From: Zantedeschia hybrid cultivar
Taxonomy: Eukaryota; Streptophyta; Magnoliopsida; Alismatales; Araceae
DNA: 64,000 nt
NCBI GenBank assembly: GCA_030544215.1
Contig: JARZZO010000006.1
Span: 48,894,501 to 48,958,500, forward strand
Direction of reading: 5' to 3'
Shown one piece after another: positions 47,691 to 60,178 of this stretch. Under the pieces are notes generated by a model. That model worked only from the letters and a program-made list of their open reading frames with translations, searched no databases and was not told the DNA's origin. Position 1 is the stretch's first letter, and each line of letters starts with the position of its first letter. Both the position numbers and the translations under genes were made by a program.

Positions 47691-48549
47691 GAAGTGTTCT
47701 AATTTGCATGAAATAATCTGGAATTATTAATTCGGAGTGTGTGCGCATGTGATGTATGTTTAATGCTTCTAAATATAGATTTAATTGCATGTAAAGTTAA
47801 TTAAATGAGTTTTTCAAAATTCAAATGCCAATTTTGATTGGATCCCAGTTTTTTGAAAGCCAAAATTATATATTTTGAAAACTCATTTGTTTTAGCCATG
47901 TGATGCGCTGAATCATGTGTGGAATGTTTAAAACACACCGTGGTCATGGATATGCACTTATTTAATTGTTCATGTGATGAATGATGGATTGTGTGGATCG
48001 TGGATGTATGATTTTTATTAATTGTTAATAAATAGAGGTCTGTGCACCTCTCTCTCTCATACACCGATGTATTTCTACCTCCCTCTCTCTCTTGTACTCG
48101 CCATAAGGTCTTCTTCAATTTACTTGTAAATTCTAGAATTTAAATGTAATCTGATCGAGGCAACCGAGGAAGGAGCGAGGACGATCCACAGCTGCAACCA
48201 GAAAGGCGAAAAGATGGAGATCTCTTGCCTATGTGTTTGCAGGTTATCTAATATAATTGTTATGATTAGATTGTGTGTGCGTTTGATTGTTGGCTCCAGT
48301 CAAACTCACTGTGCTATCCATGATCACACTAATGACATGTACATGATGCATTATTTTCTTTTAATTATGAATCAAAGCAGGTTATAGTATTTAGTAAATA
48401 TATACGATATATTTATATACTATCACCTAGGAGAGACCAAGATAAAAGTTATCTAAATACCCTCAGATAAATTCTAAGCCGTAACGCGAGTAGTTGAGAA
48501 CTTACCGCGTGGTCCACCATCATTATAGTCATAGGATTCGAATCACTTT

Positions 48550-48869
48550 AGGCAGGTTTGTTGTGCTATCCACAAGGCCTGCTTAATTGGGAGGAGAAAC
48601 TGTGGCTATGGCATTAGATGCCTATAGATCGGGGTAGAGGAACCATGTAGCTTTGTTGTGCTATCCACAAGGGCTGCATGCAAATCTATGCTCGTCGCGT
48701 AATGATGGTTAGCTTAGACCAGAATTAGTGGTTTGTTGTGCTATCCACAAGGCCATTAAATCTATAGGGACCGAAGCTATGATCAGATATTGCAAGGAGT
48801 TACAAGTCCCATGAGTTGGGTGCTCTCTGATTGTATTACAGTTTGTTGTGCTATCCACAAGGCTGTAGT
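48550..48869 (+). promoter_or_regulatory. Four structured hairpins in copia B leader (copy 1)
   Basis: Hairpins at 48550-48584, 48644-48680, 48725-48759 and 48835-48869. All four have inner stem TTGTG/CACAA, loop CTATC, and internal loop TTTG opposite GG. The outer 7-8-bp stems differ but pair: AGGCAGG/CCTGCTT, CATGTAGC/GCTGCATG, TTAGTGG/CCATTAA, ATTACAG/CTGTAGT, with some G-U pairs. The sense-strand spacing is about 80-110 nt and the last hairpin is ~185 nt before gag. Variable but complementary outer stems argue for a selected RNA structure. Confidence 0.85.
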
Positions 48870-49054
48870 GCAAGTCATTGAGATTCTGATCCCCACTAGG
48901 AGACTGTCGGCGTCTCCCGTTCTGTATAACTAAGGGTTATACAGTCCGTCGAAAATTAGTGGGAGTTAAACTTGAACGAAAGACCATGTCTTGTTTTAAA
49001 CTTTAATAATTGAACATCTGCTAAATAGATTTTACTTATCTCCTGTAGGGAATT

Positions 49055-52000
49055 ATGTCGTCGAATAACCCACTCCATGGCATACTTGATGCCCTTTTGA
49101 CTTACCTGATCTACTCGGATTGGTTCAGAAATCTGAAGAATGTCTTCAGTTCTGAGCACAATAACTTTGTCCCTGGAGCTGATCCTCTTGCTGAATCGGC
49201 ATTGGATGCCCCTGAAGCAGAGATGATAGCTAACGATAATGGATCGAAGGACAAAGGCAAAAGAGTAGTGAAGGGTGACTGCTTCTACTATAAGCAGTAT
49301 GGCCATTGGAAGAGGAGCTGCAAGGAGTTCCTTGATGATAAAGCTCATGGAAGAGTGAAGTTGTCTGAAGCTTCAGATATCTATATAATAGATATCAACT
49401 TATCAGTTAGAGATTCCACATCTTGGGTATTGGATACCGGATGTACTTCTCATATCTGCCATGATGTGCAGATGCTGACAAGTAAGCGCAAGCTGAGACA
49501 AGGTGAGGTGGAATTGAGGCTAGGAAACGGCACAAAAGTTGAGGCGATTGCTGTTGGGACAGCAAACCTCAGACTTCCATCGGGAGAAACCTTACTATTA
49601 GAGGATTCTTATTATGTTCCTAGCATAATAAAGAACATCATATCAATATCTTGTTTGGACAAGATAGGATATAGGTTGACTATTGAGAATAGAAGTTGTT
49701 CGATTTATTATGGTAATAAATCAATAGCTTCAGCATCTTTAGTCAACGGTCTATATCTATTAGATGTTTCTTATTACAATCTTCAAATTGATAATGCTCT
49801 TAAGAAAAGCAAGAATTGTGTGAACCAGGCCTACATGTGGCATTGTAGACATGGGCACATTGGCGAAAGCAGGTTGCAAAAGTTGTACAAGCATGGTTAT
49901 TTAACAACATTCGATTATGAATCATTTGCAACATGCGAATCCTGCCTTATGGGAAGGATGGCAAAATCTCCATTTACTAGACATGGAGAACGTGCCAAGG
50001 ACATTCTGGAACTAATACATTCGGATGTATGTGGTCCCATGTCCACCCAAGCCAAAGGTGGTTTTTCTTACTTCATCACGTTCACCGATGACTTCTCAAG
50101 ATTCGGCTTTGTGTACTTAATGAAGTACAGGTCGGAAGCATTTGAGAAGTTCAAGGAGTTCAAGAATGAGGTAGAGAAGCAGTTAGGAAAGAGTGTTAAA
50201 GATCTTCGATCAGATCGAGGAGGAGAATACTTGAGTACTAATTTCACACAATTCTTAAAGGATAATGGTATCCTTTCTCAGCTGACCCCTCCATATACAC
50301 CACAGATGAATGGTGTATCAGAAAGGAGGAATCGCACCTTGTTGGACATGGTGCAATCCATGATGAGCTTTTCAGGATTACCAGTGTCCCTCTGGGGGTA
50401 TGCTCTAGAGTCAGCAGCATACCTACTGAACAAAGTACCCAGCAAGTCTGTGGCCTCTACTCCATATGAGATATGGAAAGGCAGGAAACCAGAATTTAAA
50501 TATGTTAAAGTCTGGGGTTGTCCTACTCGTGTAAAGAGGCATGATCAAGACAAACTGGAATCACGAACTGATAAATGCAGGTTTGTGGGATATCCAAAGG
50601 AAACCTTTGGATACTATTTTTACCATCCTGGTGAACAAAAGGTGTTTGTCGCCAGGAAAGCTATCTTCCTGGAAGAGGAATACCTTATCCAGGAGAACAG
50701 TGGGAGTAAAATAGTACTGGAAGAGGTTCCAGATCCCCAAACAGCTGCATTATCATCAGATGAGATATCAGTTCCTGAATCTGTTCAGGTATACACAGAT
50801 GAGCCTCATAGATCTGGTAGAGTACCTAGACTACCCGAACGATATGTGGGACATATCGCTGAAGGTAAGTCTAAGGTACAATATAATGAGGACGATGATC
50901 CTAAAACCTACCAGGAGGCCATAGAAGGCCCAGAAGCCGGGAAATGGCGAGAAGCCATGAACTCAGAAATCCAGTCCATGTACACCAACCAACTTTGGAA
51001 CTTGGAGGACTTCCCCGAGGGTATTGTACCCATCGGTTGCAAGTGAATCTTTAAGAGAAAGATCGGTGCTGATGGACGGATCGACACTTATAAGGCAAGG
51101 TTGGTGGCAAAGGGATATCGTCAAAGGCAAGGAATTGACTATGACGAGACTTTCTCACCAGTTGCCATGATAAAGTCGATCAGAGTTTTGCTCGCCATTG
51201 CTGTGCATTTTGATTATGAAATCTGGCAGATGGATGTGAAGACTGCCTTCCTCAACGGTAACCTTGAGGAGGAGGTGTATATGATACAACCATAAGGTTT
51301 CACATCCAAAGAATCTCCAGATAAAGTGTGCAAGCTTCAGAGGTCTATTTATGGACTGAAGCAGGCTTCCCGGAGCTGGAACATAAGATTTGACGAGGCA
51401 GTCAAGTCTTATGACTTCATTAAGAATGAAGATGAGCCTTGTGTGTACAAGAAGACCAGTGGGAGTGCAGTCACTTTTCTAGTTCTTTACGTAGATGACA
51501 TACTACTTATTGGGAATGATGTAGCTATGATGTCATCAGTAAAGATCTGGCTGTCGAAAAACTTCTCCATGAAGGATTTGGGAGAAGCATCCTACGTATT
51601 GGGAATACGGATCTATAGAGATAGATCAAAGAGGATGCTTGGAATGACCCAATCCTTGTACATAGATACCATAGTCAAAAGGTTTGGCATGGAAAATTCC
51701 AAGAAAGGTTTCATACCGATGAGACATGGAATTAATCTCTCAAAGGAGCAATCTCCTAAGACTCCTGATGAGAGGGCATTCATGAATAGAATACCCTATG
51801 CCTCTGCCATAGGATCTATCATGTATGCCATGCTATGTACACGGCCTGATGTTGCATTTGGTATAAGTGTTACGAGCAGATTTCAGGCTGATCCAGGCGA
51901 AGAGCACTGGAAGGCAATGAAATGTATCCTTAAGTACTTGAGAAGAACTAAGGATATGTTTCTTGTCTATGAAGGAGGTGACTTGAAACTGCGAGGCTTT

Positions 52001-52420
52001 ATTGACTCGAGTTTCCAGTCAGATTCATATGATAGCAAGTCTACATCTGGATTCGTGTTTGCTTTGAACGGAGGTGCAGTGTGCTGGAAGAGTTCCAAGC
52101 AAGTAACCACTGTAGATTCGACGAATGAAGCTGAGCACATCGCTGCAGCTGAAGCTTTCAAGGAAATAGTGTGGTTGAAGATGTTCATCACCGACCTTGA
52201 CATGGTTCCCGGTATCGTTGATCATGTTCCGCTGTTGTGCGACAACAATGGGACTATTGCACAAGTGAAAGAGCCGTGGTCTCATCAGAAATCGAAAGAT
52301 GTTCTGAGGCGCTTTCATATTATCCAGAGGAGATTTAGTAGTGGAAAGAGTTCCACCCGTCGACCATGTAGCAGATCCACTAACAAAGCAGTTGGCTCAA
52401 ATTGTGTTTGAGCGTCACCT
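49055..52420 (+). pseudogene. Copia B copy 1 gag-pol, gag-deleted but pol nearly intact
   Basis: Starts MSSNNPLHGILDALL. Gag is only about 90 residues: the capsid region present in copia A is missing, and the knuckle reads CFYYKQYGHWKRSC (second Cys is Tyr). Protease LDTGCTSHIC near residue 128. Integrase: HCRHGHIGES, CESCLMGRM, SDVCGPM, SDRGGEYLS, NGVSERRNRTL. RT: YVDDILLIG near 51490. RNase H: DSSFQSDSYDSKSTSGFVF. Only two stops interrupt about 1080 codons of one frame: TGA at 51044 (Trp expected) and TAA at 51293. Frame loss and a small deletion follow near 52320, then the pol end runs into leader sequence. Confidence 0.88.
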
Positions 52421-52424
52421 TTAA

Positions 52425-54302
52425 TATTAGTTTAAGTGTTAAATTAATATTGACCTTAATTTATCTAATTTTAAGAGTTAAAATTAGTAATCAATAATTT
52501 TTAATCTAATTGTTAGATTATTAATTATTAATACATCTAATTGTTAATTATTAATTTGAGTTAGTTATTACTTTAATTGTTAAATTAATAATTAACTTAA
52601 ATGACTGATTTAAATGTTAAATTAGTAGTCCTTGATTAATTACTGTTAGTCATTAATTTAATAGTTAAATTAATGATAACTTTAATTATCTAATCTAAGA
52701 GTTAGATTAATTAATTATTAATTAGTTAGTGTTAATTATTGGTTTAAGAGTTAAATTAATAATTAACATTGATTGGCTAATCTAAGTGTTAGATTAGTAG
52801 TTAATAATTAGTTTGGTTGATTATTAATTTAAGTGTTAATTTTTTAATTAACTTTGTTGCATTAATCTAAGAGTTAGATTAATCTTTAATAGTCTAATTG
52901 TTAGATTATTAATGGGGTTTAATCTAAGTGTTAGATTATTAGAAATGTTCTAATTTGCATGGAATAATCTAGAATTATTAATTTGGAGTGTGTGCGCATG
53001 TGATGTGTGTTTGATGCTTTTAAATTTGATTTAATTGTATGCTAAGTTAATTAAAAGTGTTTTCGAAATTCAAATACCAATTTTGATTGGATTCCAGTTT
53101 TTGAAAGCCAAAGTTATCTATTTTTTAAAACTCTTTTATTTTAGCCATGTGATGCGCTGAATCATGTGTGGGATGTTTAAAACACACCGTGGTCATGGAT
53201 ATGTACTGATTTAATTGTTCATGTGATGAATGATGTGTTCGTGTGGATCGTGGATGAATGATGGATATTTATTAATTGTTAATAAATAGAGGTCTGCGCA
53301 CCTCTCTCGCTCATACTCCGATGTATTTCTACCTCCCTCTCTTTCTTGTACTCGCCATAAGGCCTTCTTCAATTTACTTGTAATTCTAGAATTATTGTAA
53401 TCTGATTGAGGCAACCGAGGAATGAGCGAGGACGATCCACTGCTGCAACCAAGAAGGCGAAAAGATGAAGATCCTTTGCCTATGTATTTGTAGGTTTATC
53501 TAATGTAAATGTTATGTTAGATTGTGTGTGCGTTAGACTGTTGGCTCCAGTCAAACCCACTGTGCTATCCATGACTACACTAGACATGTATGTGATGCAT
53601 TGTTTTTCTTTTGATTATGAATCAAAGCAGGTATAGTATTTAGTAAATATATACGACATATTTATATACTATCACCTAGGAGAGACCAAGATAAAGTTAT
53701 TTAAACACCCTTAGATAAACTCTAAGCCGTAACGTGAGTAGTTAAGAACTTACCGTGTGGTCCACCATCGTTATAGTCATAGCATTGGAATCACTTTAGG
53801 CAGGTTTGTTGTGCTATCCACAAGGCCTGCTTAATTGGGAGGAGAAACCGTGGCTATGGCATTAGATGCCTATAGATCGAGGTAGAGGAACCATGTAGCT
53901 TTGTTGTGCTATCCACAAGGACTGTATGCAAATCTATGCTCGTCGCGTAACGATGGTTAGCTTAGACCAGAATTAGTGGTTTGTTGTACTATCCACAAGG
54001 CCATTAAATCTCTAGGGACCGAAGCTATGATCAGATATTGCAAGGAGTTGCAAGTCCCATGAGTTGGGTGCTCTTTGATTGTATTACAGTTTGTTGTGCT
54101 ATCCACAAGGCTGTAGTGCATGTCATTGAGATTCTGATCCCCACTAGGAGACTGTTGGCGTCTCCCGTTCTGTATAACTGAGGGTTATACAGTCCGTCGA
54201 AAATTAGTGGGAGTTAAACTTGAACAAAAGACCATGTCTTGTTTTAAATTTTAATAATTGAACATCTGCTAAATAGATTTTACTTATCTCCTGTAGGGAA
54301 TT
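52425..54302 (+). other. Copia B copy 2 leader, joined directly to copy 1 pol
   Basis: Homologous to about 47200-49054. It starts abruptly after the copy 1 pol end without LTR, primer site or GC-rich leader part. Includes the palindrome array (52425-52950) and the four hairpins (53798-54117). Confidence 0.8.
53798..54117 (+). promoter_or_regulatory. Four structured hairpins in copia B leader (copy 2)
   Basis: At 53798-53832, 53892-53928, 53973-54007 and 54083-54117. Hairpins 1 and 4 are unchanged from copy 1. Hairpin 2 has one C-A mismatch at the base of the outer stem plus a G-U pair. Hairpin 3 has TTGTA in the inner stem (G-to-A). The decay is consistent with neutral drift in a dead copy. 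Confidence 0.8.
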
Positions 54303-56072
54303 ATGTCGTCGAATAACCCACTCTGTGGCATACTTGATGCCCTTTTGACTTACCATATCTACTCGGATTGGTTCAGATACCTGAAGAATGTCTTCATAGC
54401 TGAGCACATTGACTTTGTCCCTGGAGCTGATCCTTCTGCTGAATCGGCATTGGATGCCCCTGAAGTAGAGATGATAGCTTATGATATAAGATCGAAGGAC
54501 AAAGACAAAGGAGTAGTGAAGGGTGACTGCTTCTACTATAAGCAGTATGGTCACTGGAAGAGGAACTGCAAGGAGTTCCTTAACGATAAAGCTCATGGAA
54601 GAGTGAAGATGTCTGAAGCTTCAGATATCTATATGATAGATATCAACTTATCAGTTAGAGATTCCACATCTTGGGTATTGGATACCGGATGTACTTCTCA
54701 TATCTGTCATGATGCACAGATGCTGACAAGTAAGCGCAGGCTGAGACATGGTGAGGTGGAATTGAGGCTAGGAAACGGCGCAAAAGTTGCGGCGATTGCT
54801 GTTGAGACAGCAAACCTCAAGCTTCCATCGGCAGACACCTTACTATTAGAATATTGTTATTATGTTCCTAGCATAATAAACAACATCATATCAATATCTT
54901 GTTTGGACAAGATAGGATATAGGTTGACTATTGAGAATAGAAGTTGTTCGATTTATTATGGTAATAAATCAATAGCTTCAACATCTTTAGTCAACGGTCT
55001 ATATCTATTAGATGTTTCTTATTACAATCTTCATATTGATAATGTTCTTAAGAAGAGCAAGAATTGTGTGAACCAGGCCTACATGTGGCATTGTAGACTT
55101 GGGCACATTGGCGAAAGCAGGTTGCAAAAGTTGCACAAGCGTGGTTACTTAACTGCATTTGATTACGAACCGTTTGCAATATGTGAATCCTGCCTTATGG
55201 GAAAGATGGCAAAATCTCCATTTACTGGACATGGAGAACATACCAAGGACATTCTGGAACTAATACATTCGGATGTATGTGGTCCCATGTCCACCCAAGC
55301 CAAAGGTGGCTTTTCATACTTCATTACGTTCACCGATGACTTCTCAAGATTCGGCTATGTGTACTTAATGAAGTACAAGTCGGAAGCATTTGAGAAGTTC
55401 AAGGAGTTCAAGAATGAGGTAGAGAAGCAGTTAGGAAAGAGTGTTAAAGATCTTCGATCAGATCGAGGAGGAGAATACTTGAGTACTAATTTCACACAAT
55501 TCTTAAAGGATAATGGTATCCTTTCTCAGCTGACCCCTCCATATACACCACAGATGAATGGTGTATCAGAAAGGAGGAATCACACCTTGTTGGACATGGT
55601 GCGATCCATGATGAGCTTTTCAGGATTACCAGTGTCCCTCTGGGGGTATGCTCTAGAGTCAGCAGCATACCTACTAAACAGAGTACTCAGCAAGTCTGTG
55701 GCCTCTACTCCATATGAGATATGGAAAGGCAGGAAACCAGAATTTAAACATATTAAAGTCTGGGGTTGTCCTGCTCATGTGAAAAGGCATGAGCCAGACA
55801 AGCTGGAATCACGAACTGATAAATATAGGTTTGTGGGATATCCAAAGGAAACCTTTGGATACTATTTTTTCCATCCTGATGAACAAAAGGTGTTTGTCGC
55901 TAGGAAAGCTGTCTTCTTGGAAGAGGAATACCTTTTCTAGGAGGACAGTGGGAGTAAAATAGTATTGGAAGAGGTTCCAGATCCCCAAACAGCTACAGTA
56001 TCATCAGATGAGATATCAGTTCCTGAATCTGTTCAGGTACACACAGATGAGCCTCATAGATCTGGTAGAGTT
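54303..56072 (+). pseudogene. Copia B copy 2 gag-pol, truncated after integrase
   Basis: Closely related to copy 1. It has the same gag deletion and the same Cys-to-Tyr change in the knuckle (CFYYKQYGHWKRNC). Protease LDTGCTSHIC and the integrase blocks are present. The frame is open to TAG at 55938-55940, where copy 1 has CAG (50690-50692). Sequence similarity continues to about 56072 (DEPHRSGRV region) and then jumps into LTR sequence with a few bases of shared sequence at the junction. RT and RNase H are absent. Confidence 0.87.
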
Positions 56073-56992
56073 CCTTGACCTTGGTTTACGAATCTCTAGC
56101 CATGGGATTCTAATACGCCAATGATTGGGTACAGCGGAATACCATCGAAGGGAATTGTGTGTCAATAAGGAATCATTCGCTCTCGGTACTTAGAGAGAGA
56201 ATGCTCTAGGAAGGATGCGCGAAAGTCCCTGGCCAGGGCGGACGATAATATCGGGAAAGGAGTTTTCCGATATTCATCAGCGGCATTCAATCCAAGTGAG
56301 TCGACCAGTTAGGGTTTGACAGCTCGCCATACCCTGAGTTGACTCGAGAGCATTGTACGAATGAAGGATTATATCCACGCGGTAACTGTCGGCGGAAAGG
56401 TTCCAAGAGTGGGTTACTTAACCCCAATACCTTACGGGTTCACGCGGTGTTGCTTGGCTCCCAACTTGATCGGAGGCCCGGTCGAATTCGATGTGCGACA
56501 TCAATTCGATTGATTAATTAATTAATAAAGGGTTATTAATTGATTAATAAAGCCAGTGAGGAATCACTGGGCTTGTTGGGCCATTAACTGGACTGGTACT
56601 TGGGCCTAGACGGTCACACGCAAATGATTCTCAAGGCGATGGATAAATAAGTGGGTTTTATACAAACCGGGGATTTTTATGAAAAACCGCGCGGTTAGTA
56701 TAAAACATAGCGAACGGGCTGAGCAGGCCAAGATGCTGCTAACCCTAGCCGCCCCTCCTATGTTTCTCTCTCTCTCTGGCGTCCAGACAGATCTAGATCT
56801 GCTCCGCCGCTTCTCCGAATCCCGTTCGACGGGAAATCGTCCGCGCGTTGCGGCGATCGTTACGGCGACCGGCGGAGGTTTCGTGGGCTGCGAAGAACGA
56901 GGAACGCGAGGATATCCGTCGTAGGGAGGATCGCTGTTTAATATTTTATTTTCCACTGCGTGAGCGATCCGGAGAAACCCAAAAAAACCCAA
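56073..56992 (+). repeat. Copia B LTR fragment (3' part)
   Basis: Matches about 45253-46313 and ends CCCAACA. It lacks 147 bp that in the full LTR lie between two GATCGC hexamers (46104 and 46251), so it looks like a deletion between short direct repeats. No primer site follows. Confidence 0.85.
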
Positions 56993-58995
56993 CAATAATT
57001 ACATACTCCAACAAAAGGAAATAATTAAGCATACAAGCCAGAAAATAAAATGACAACTACATCGGGGCATACCCCTAAACAACGGCTGCTGACGTGCAAC
57101 CCAAAGCAATACTCTCCTCGCTACGCTTGCCTAGTACCCTCACCTGAAAACCGCAGGGATGAGTCTCATTGAAAAGAGTCAATAGGGATCCTTCAATCCC
57201 CACTGCCCACTCACACACCCATAGGTGCAGCAACACAAATATAGATAATTTAAGCAAGTAAAGCAGTAAACACAATTCCTATATTTCGGTGTAAAACAAA
57301 TGCATTCGAAATATAACATGCACAATTCTGAAACCATTCTACCATGGAGCCCACAACCAGCGTCTCGGCAAAACACGCCAACCACAAGGCCGAACGAGGG
57401 AAACACCGACTCGCTGAGACCAAACAGCAACCCCTCGAATAGCGCGCTGGCTACTCCGGCCTGACAGGCTCCCGGTGGTTCTGCTTCCCCCAGCATGAGT
57501 GACACTCCGAATGTACCACTCCCATACCGGTACTAGCTATACCCCGGGGTACACCAGGTGACCCTCTCTCTAGGCATCACCCCGCCACTTCCACACCGGC
57601 GCCGTGTTACTCCCACATCGACACAGGGTGCCTAAGCGCTAACAACTGTCACTCTAGGCCCACGATCGCACAAAACACAACACGGTGCGATCCGATCACA
57701 TAGAATCCATCGTCATCAAATACATTTCTAAGCATGCAGTTAACTAAACCATCTAACAATGTGAACACGTGTTAATTGTAGGGATTAATAGAATTCTGGC
57801 TTGAATCGCGTCGCCTAAGGCCGACGTCATTCAAGCCTTCTAAACTGGTTTATGTGAAATATGGCCTCAGAAAAAGGCCTAAAAGGCGTCGTTCAACAAG
57901 GTCGCCGTTTAAAAGGCGTCGCTGTCCCTAGTCGCCTGATAACGACAGAAATAGAGACAGACATGGGGGTGATCTGACTTAAAACTCGTCGAGCATGGAA
58001 GTCGCCATTTAAAAGGCGTCGCTGTCCCTGGACGCTCATCAGTCTAGAGACAGGGTCTGTTATTTAGGCTAAATCGTGTCGCGGGTGGAAGCCGCCTTTC
58101 TAAAAGGCGTCGCTGTCCCGCGATGCCATTTAACCCTCACAAACAGGTCCTTCCTCCGCCGTCTCCCAATCCACGAGGTGGGATTTCCTCCCCCAAATCG
58201 TATAAAAATACAATAAAAGTGGAGAGGGAGGAGAAGAACCTAAATACCCATTAAAACACTCGAATTCTCATTACAAGCAATTAGGATTTTCACCCTAAGA
58301 AAAACCCTAAACATACTCCAAAATGGGAAAAACATGGTTTTAAAACGAAACACAACGGGGATCGTTACCCTACCGATTACTCGAACTTCTCCTAACCCCA
58401 AGCTACCGACCCGCCTCGCCACATGCCGCCACCAGTACCGCCGTGGACGCCGTTACTCTACCGGGACGTTGGCCGCCGTCCGAAGAGAAAAACGCCGCGG
58501 AGGAGATGGTGGTGGTAGTGGTGGGAGTTAGGAGGTCGATAGAGTGGAGGGAGAGATGGAATGGAGGGAGGAAAGCAAGGAGAGGGGGAAGGGTTCGTCG
58601 GAGAACGGAGGGAAGAGTGGAGAGAGAAGGGAAAGGAGAGAATGAGGGAAAGGAGGGAGGGTTCGCGGGGTCAAACAGAAGCTGGGGAAAACGTGTCGTC
58701 CAAGCCCGACGTCATTCAGATGACAAGACCGGGCCGTACTCTGACAAAGCATGGTTGTACTCTAAATGGCGTTGTCTATACAAGACGCCATTCAGACGAT
58801 AAGACCTGGGCTGTACTCTCGCGCCCCAAGGCCAGCCTACGTAGCACCCACATGGCGCAGCCTAAAATACGTCCACATTAATGAACGCCGTTTAAACCGC
58901 GTCAAGAAAAGTCTCGGCCCCACCAGGACCCAAACTAAGGGATCCGACCCCGAAACTGACCCGATAACGGGATCCGTAACCTCAATTCTTACACA
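56993..58995. other. Unclassified 2-kb segment between copia B pieces
   Basis: No gene is recognised. 57000-57700 has a GC-rich, CCGG/ACACCGGCGCCGTG-type stretch. 57800-58120 has seven GTCG-type motifs (AAAAGGCGTCGCTGTCCC three times with small differences). 58440-58680 is purine-rich. More GTCG motifs lie at 58690-58890. It may be a fragment or LTR of another element; no clean ends or target duplication were found. Confidence 0.4.
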
Positions 58996-60178
58996 TTGGA
59001 TGCAAGTAGATCTTTAAGACAAAGATCGGTGTAGATGGACGGATCGACACTTATAAGGAAAAGTTGGTGGCAAAGGGATATCGTCAAAGGCAAGGAATTG
59101 ACTATGACGAGACTTTCTCACCAGTTGCCATGATAAAGTCAATCAGAGTTCTACTCGCCATAGTTGTGCATTTCGACTACGAAATCTAACAGATGAATGT
59201 GAAGACTGCCTTCCTCAACGGTAACCTTGAGGAAGAGGTGTATATGATACAACCAAAATGTTTCACGTGCAAGGAATCTCCAGATAAAGTGTGCAAGTTT
59301 TAGAGGTCTATTTATGGACTGAAGCAAGCTTCCCAAAGTTGGAATATAAGATTTGACGAGGCTGTCAAGTCTTATGACTTCGTTAATAATGAAGATGAGC
59401 CTTGTGTATACAAGAAGACTAGGAGGAGTGCAATCACCTTCTTAGTTCTTTACGTAGATGACATACTACTCATTGGGAATAATGTAGTTATGATGTCATC
59501 GGTAAAGATCTGGCTGTCGAAAAACTTCTCCATAAAGGATTTAGGAGAAGCATCCTACATATTGGGAATATGGATCTATAGAGATAGATCAAAGAGGATG
59601 CTTGGAATGATCTAATCGTTGTACATAGATACCATTGTCAAAAGGTTTGCTATGAAAAATTTCAAGAGAGGTCCCATATCGATGAGACATGGAATTTATC
59701 TCTCAAAGGAACAATCTCCTAAGACTCCTAATGAGAGCGCATTCATGGATAGAGTACCCTATTCCTCTGCCGTCAGATCTATCATGTATGCCATGCTATC
59801 TATGTACACGGCCTGACATTGCCTATGCTCTAAGTGTTACGAGCATATTTCAGGCTGATCCAGGCGAAGAGCATTGGAAGGCAGTGAAATGTATCCTTAA
59901 GTACATAAGAAGAACGAAGGATATATTTCTTGTCTATAGAGGAGGCGACTTGAAACTGCAAAAATTTACTGACTCGAGTTTCCAGTCAGATCCATATGAT
60001 AGCAAGTCTACATCTGGATTTGTATTTACTTTAAACGGAGGCGTAGTGTGCGGGAAGAGTTCCAAGCAAGAAACCACTACAGATTCGACGACTGAAGCTG
60101 AGCACATCGCTGCATCTGAAGCCGCCAAGGAAGTAGTGTGGTTGAAGAAGTTCACCACCAACCTTGGCATAGTTTCCT
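58996..60178 (+). pseudogene. Copia B copy 3: RT-RNase H fragment
   Basis: Matches copy 1 from the start of RT (GIDYDETFSPVAMIKS) through YVDDILLIG (near 59455) to the RNase H block SSFQSDPYDSKSTSGFVF and EAEHIAASEAAKEVVWLK. It ends abruptly at NLGIVS. Stops at TAA (59188, Trp expected), TAG (59300, Gln expected) and TAA (59613, Gln expected). A 4-bp duplication (ctat) near 59800 shifts the frame. Confidence 0.85.

Larger units (their letters stand above)
46328..49054 (+). other. Copia B (copy 1) long 5' leader
   Basis: 2.7 kb. Three parts: GC-rich (46600-47030, Pro/Gly/Arg-type open frames that I treat as composition effects), AT-rich with a palindrome array (47200-47690), and a part with four structured hairpins (48550-48869) ending at the gag ATG. 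An unusually long leader is typical of Angela/BARE-type elements. Confidence 0.75.
44761..56992 (+). mobile_element. Copia B composite: LTR, two leader-gag-pol copies, truncated LTR
   Basis: Starts with a full LTR (44761-46313) and ends with the 3' part of a second LTR (56073-56992). Between them are two head-to-tail leader plus gag-pol copies with no LTR between: the first pol runs to about 52420, where leader sequence starts at once. Flanking bases (AAGAA on the left, ATAAT on the right) show no target duplication. It could have formed by template switching during reverse transcription or by later recombination and deletion. Confidence 0.7.

Noticed and set aside
57075..57505. Minus-strand Cys-rich frames of 66 and 108 codons
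   Set aside because: Overlapping frames in an unclassified repeat segment; no motif and no conserved copy in the window.
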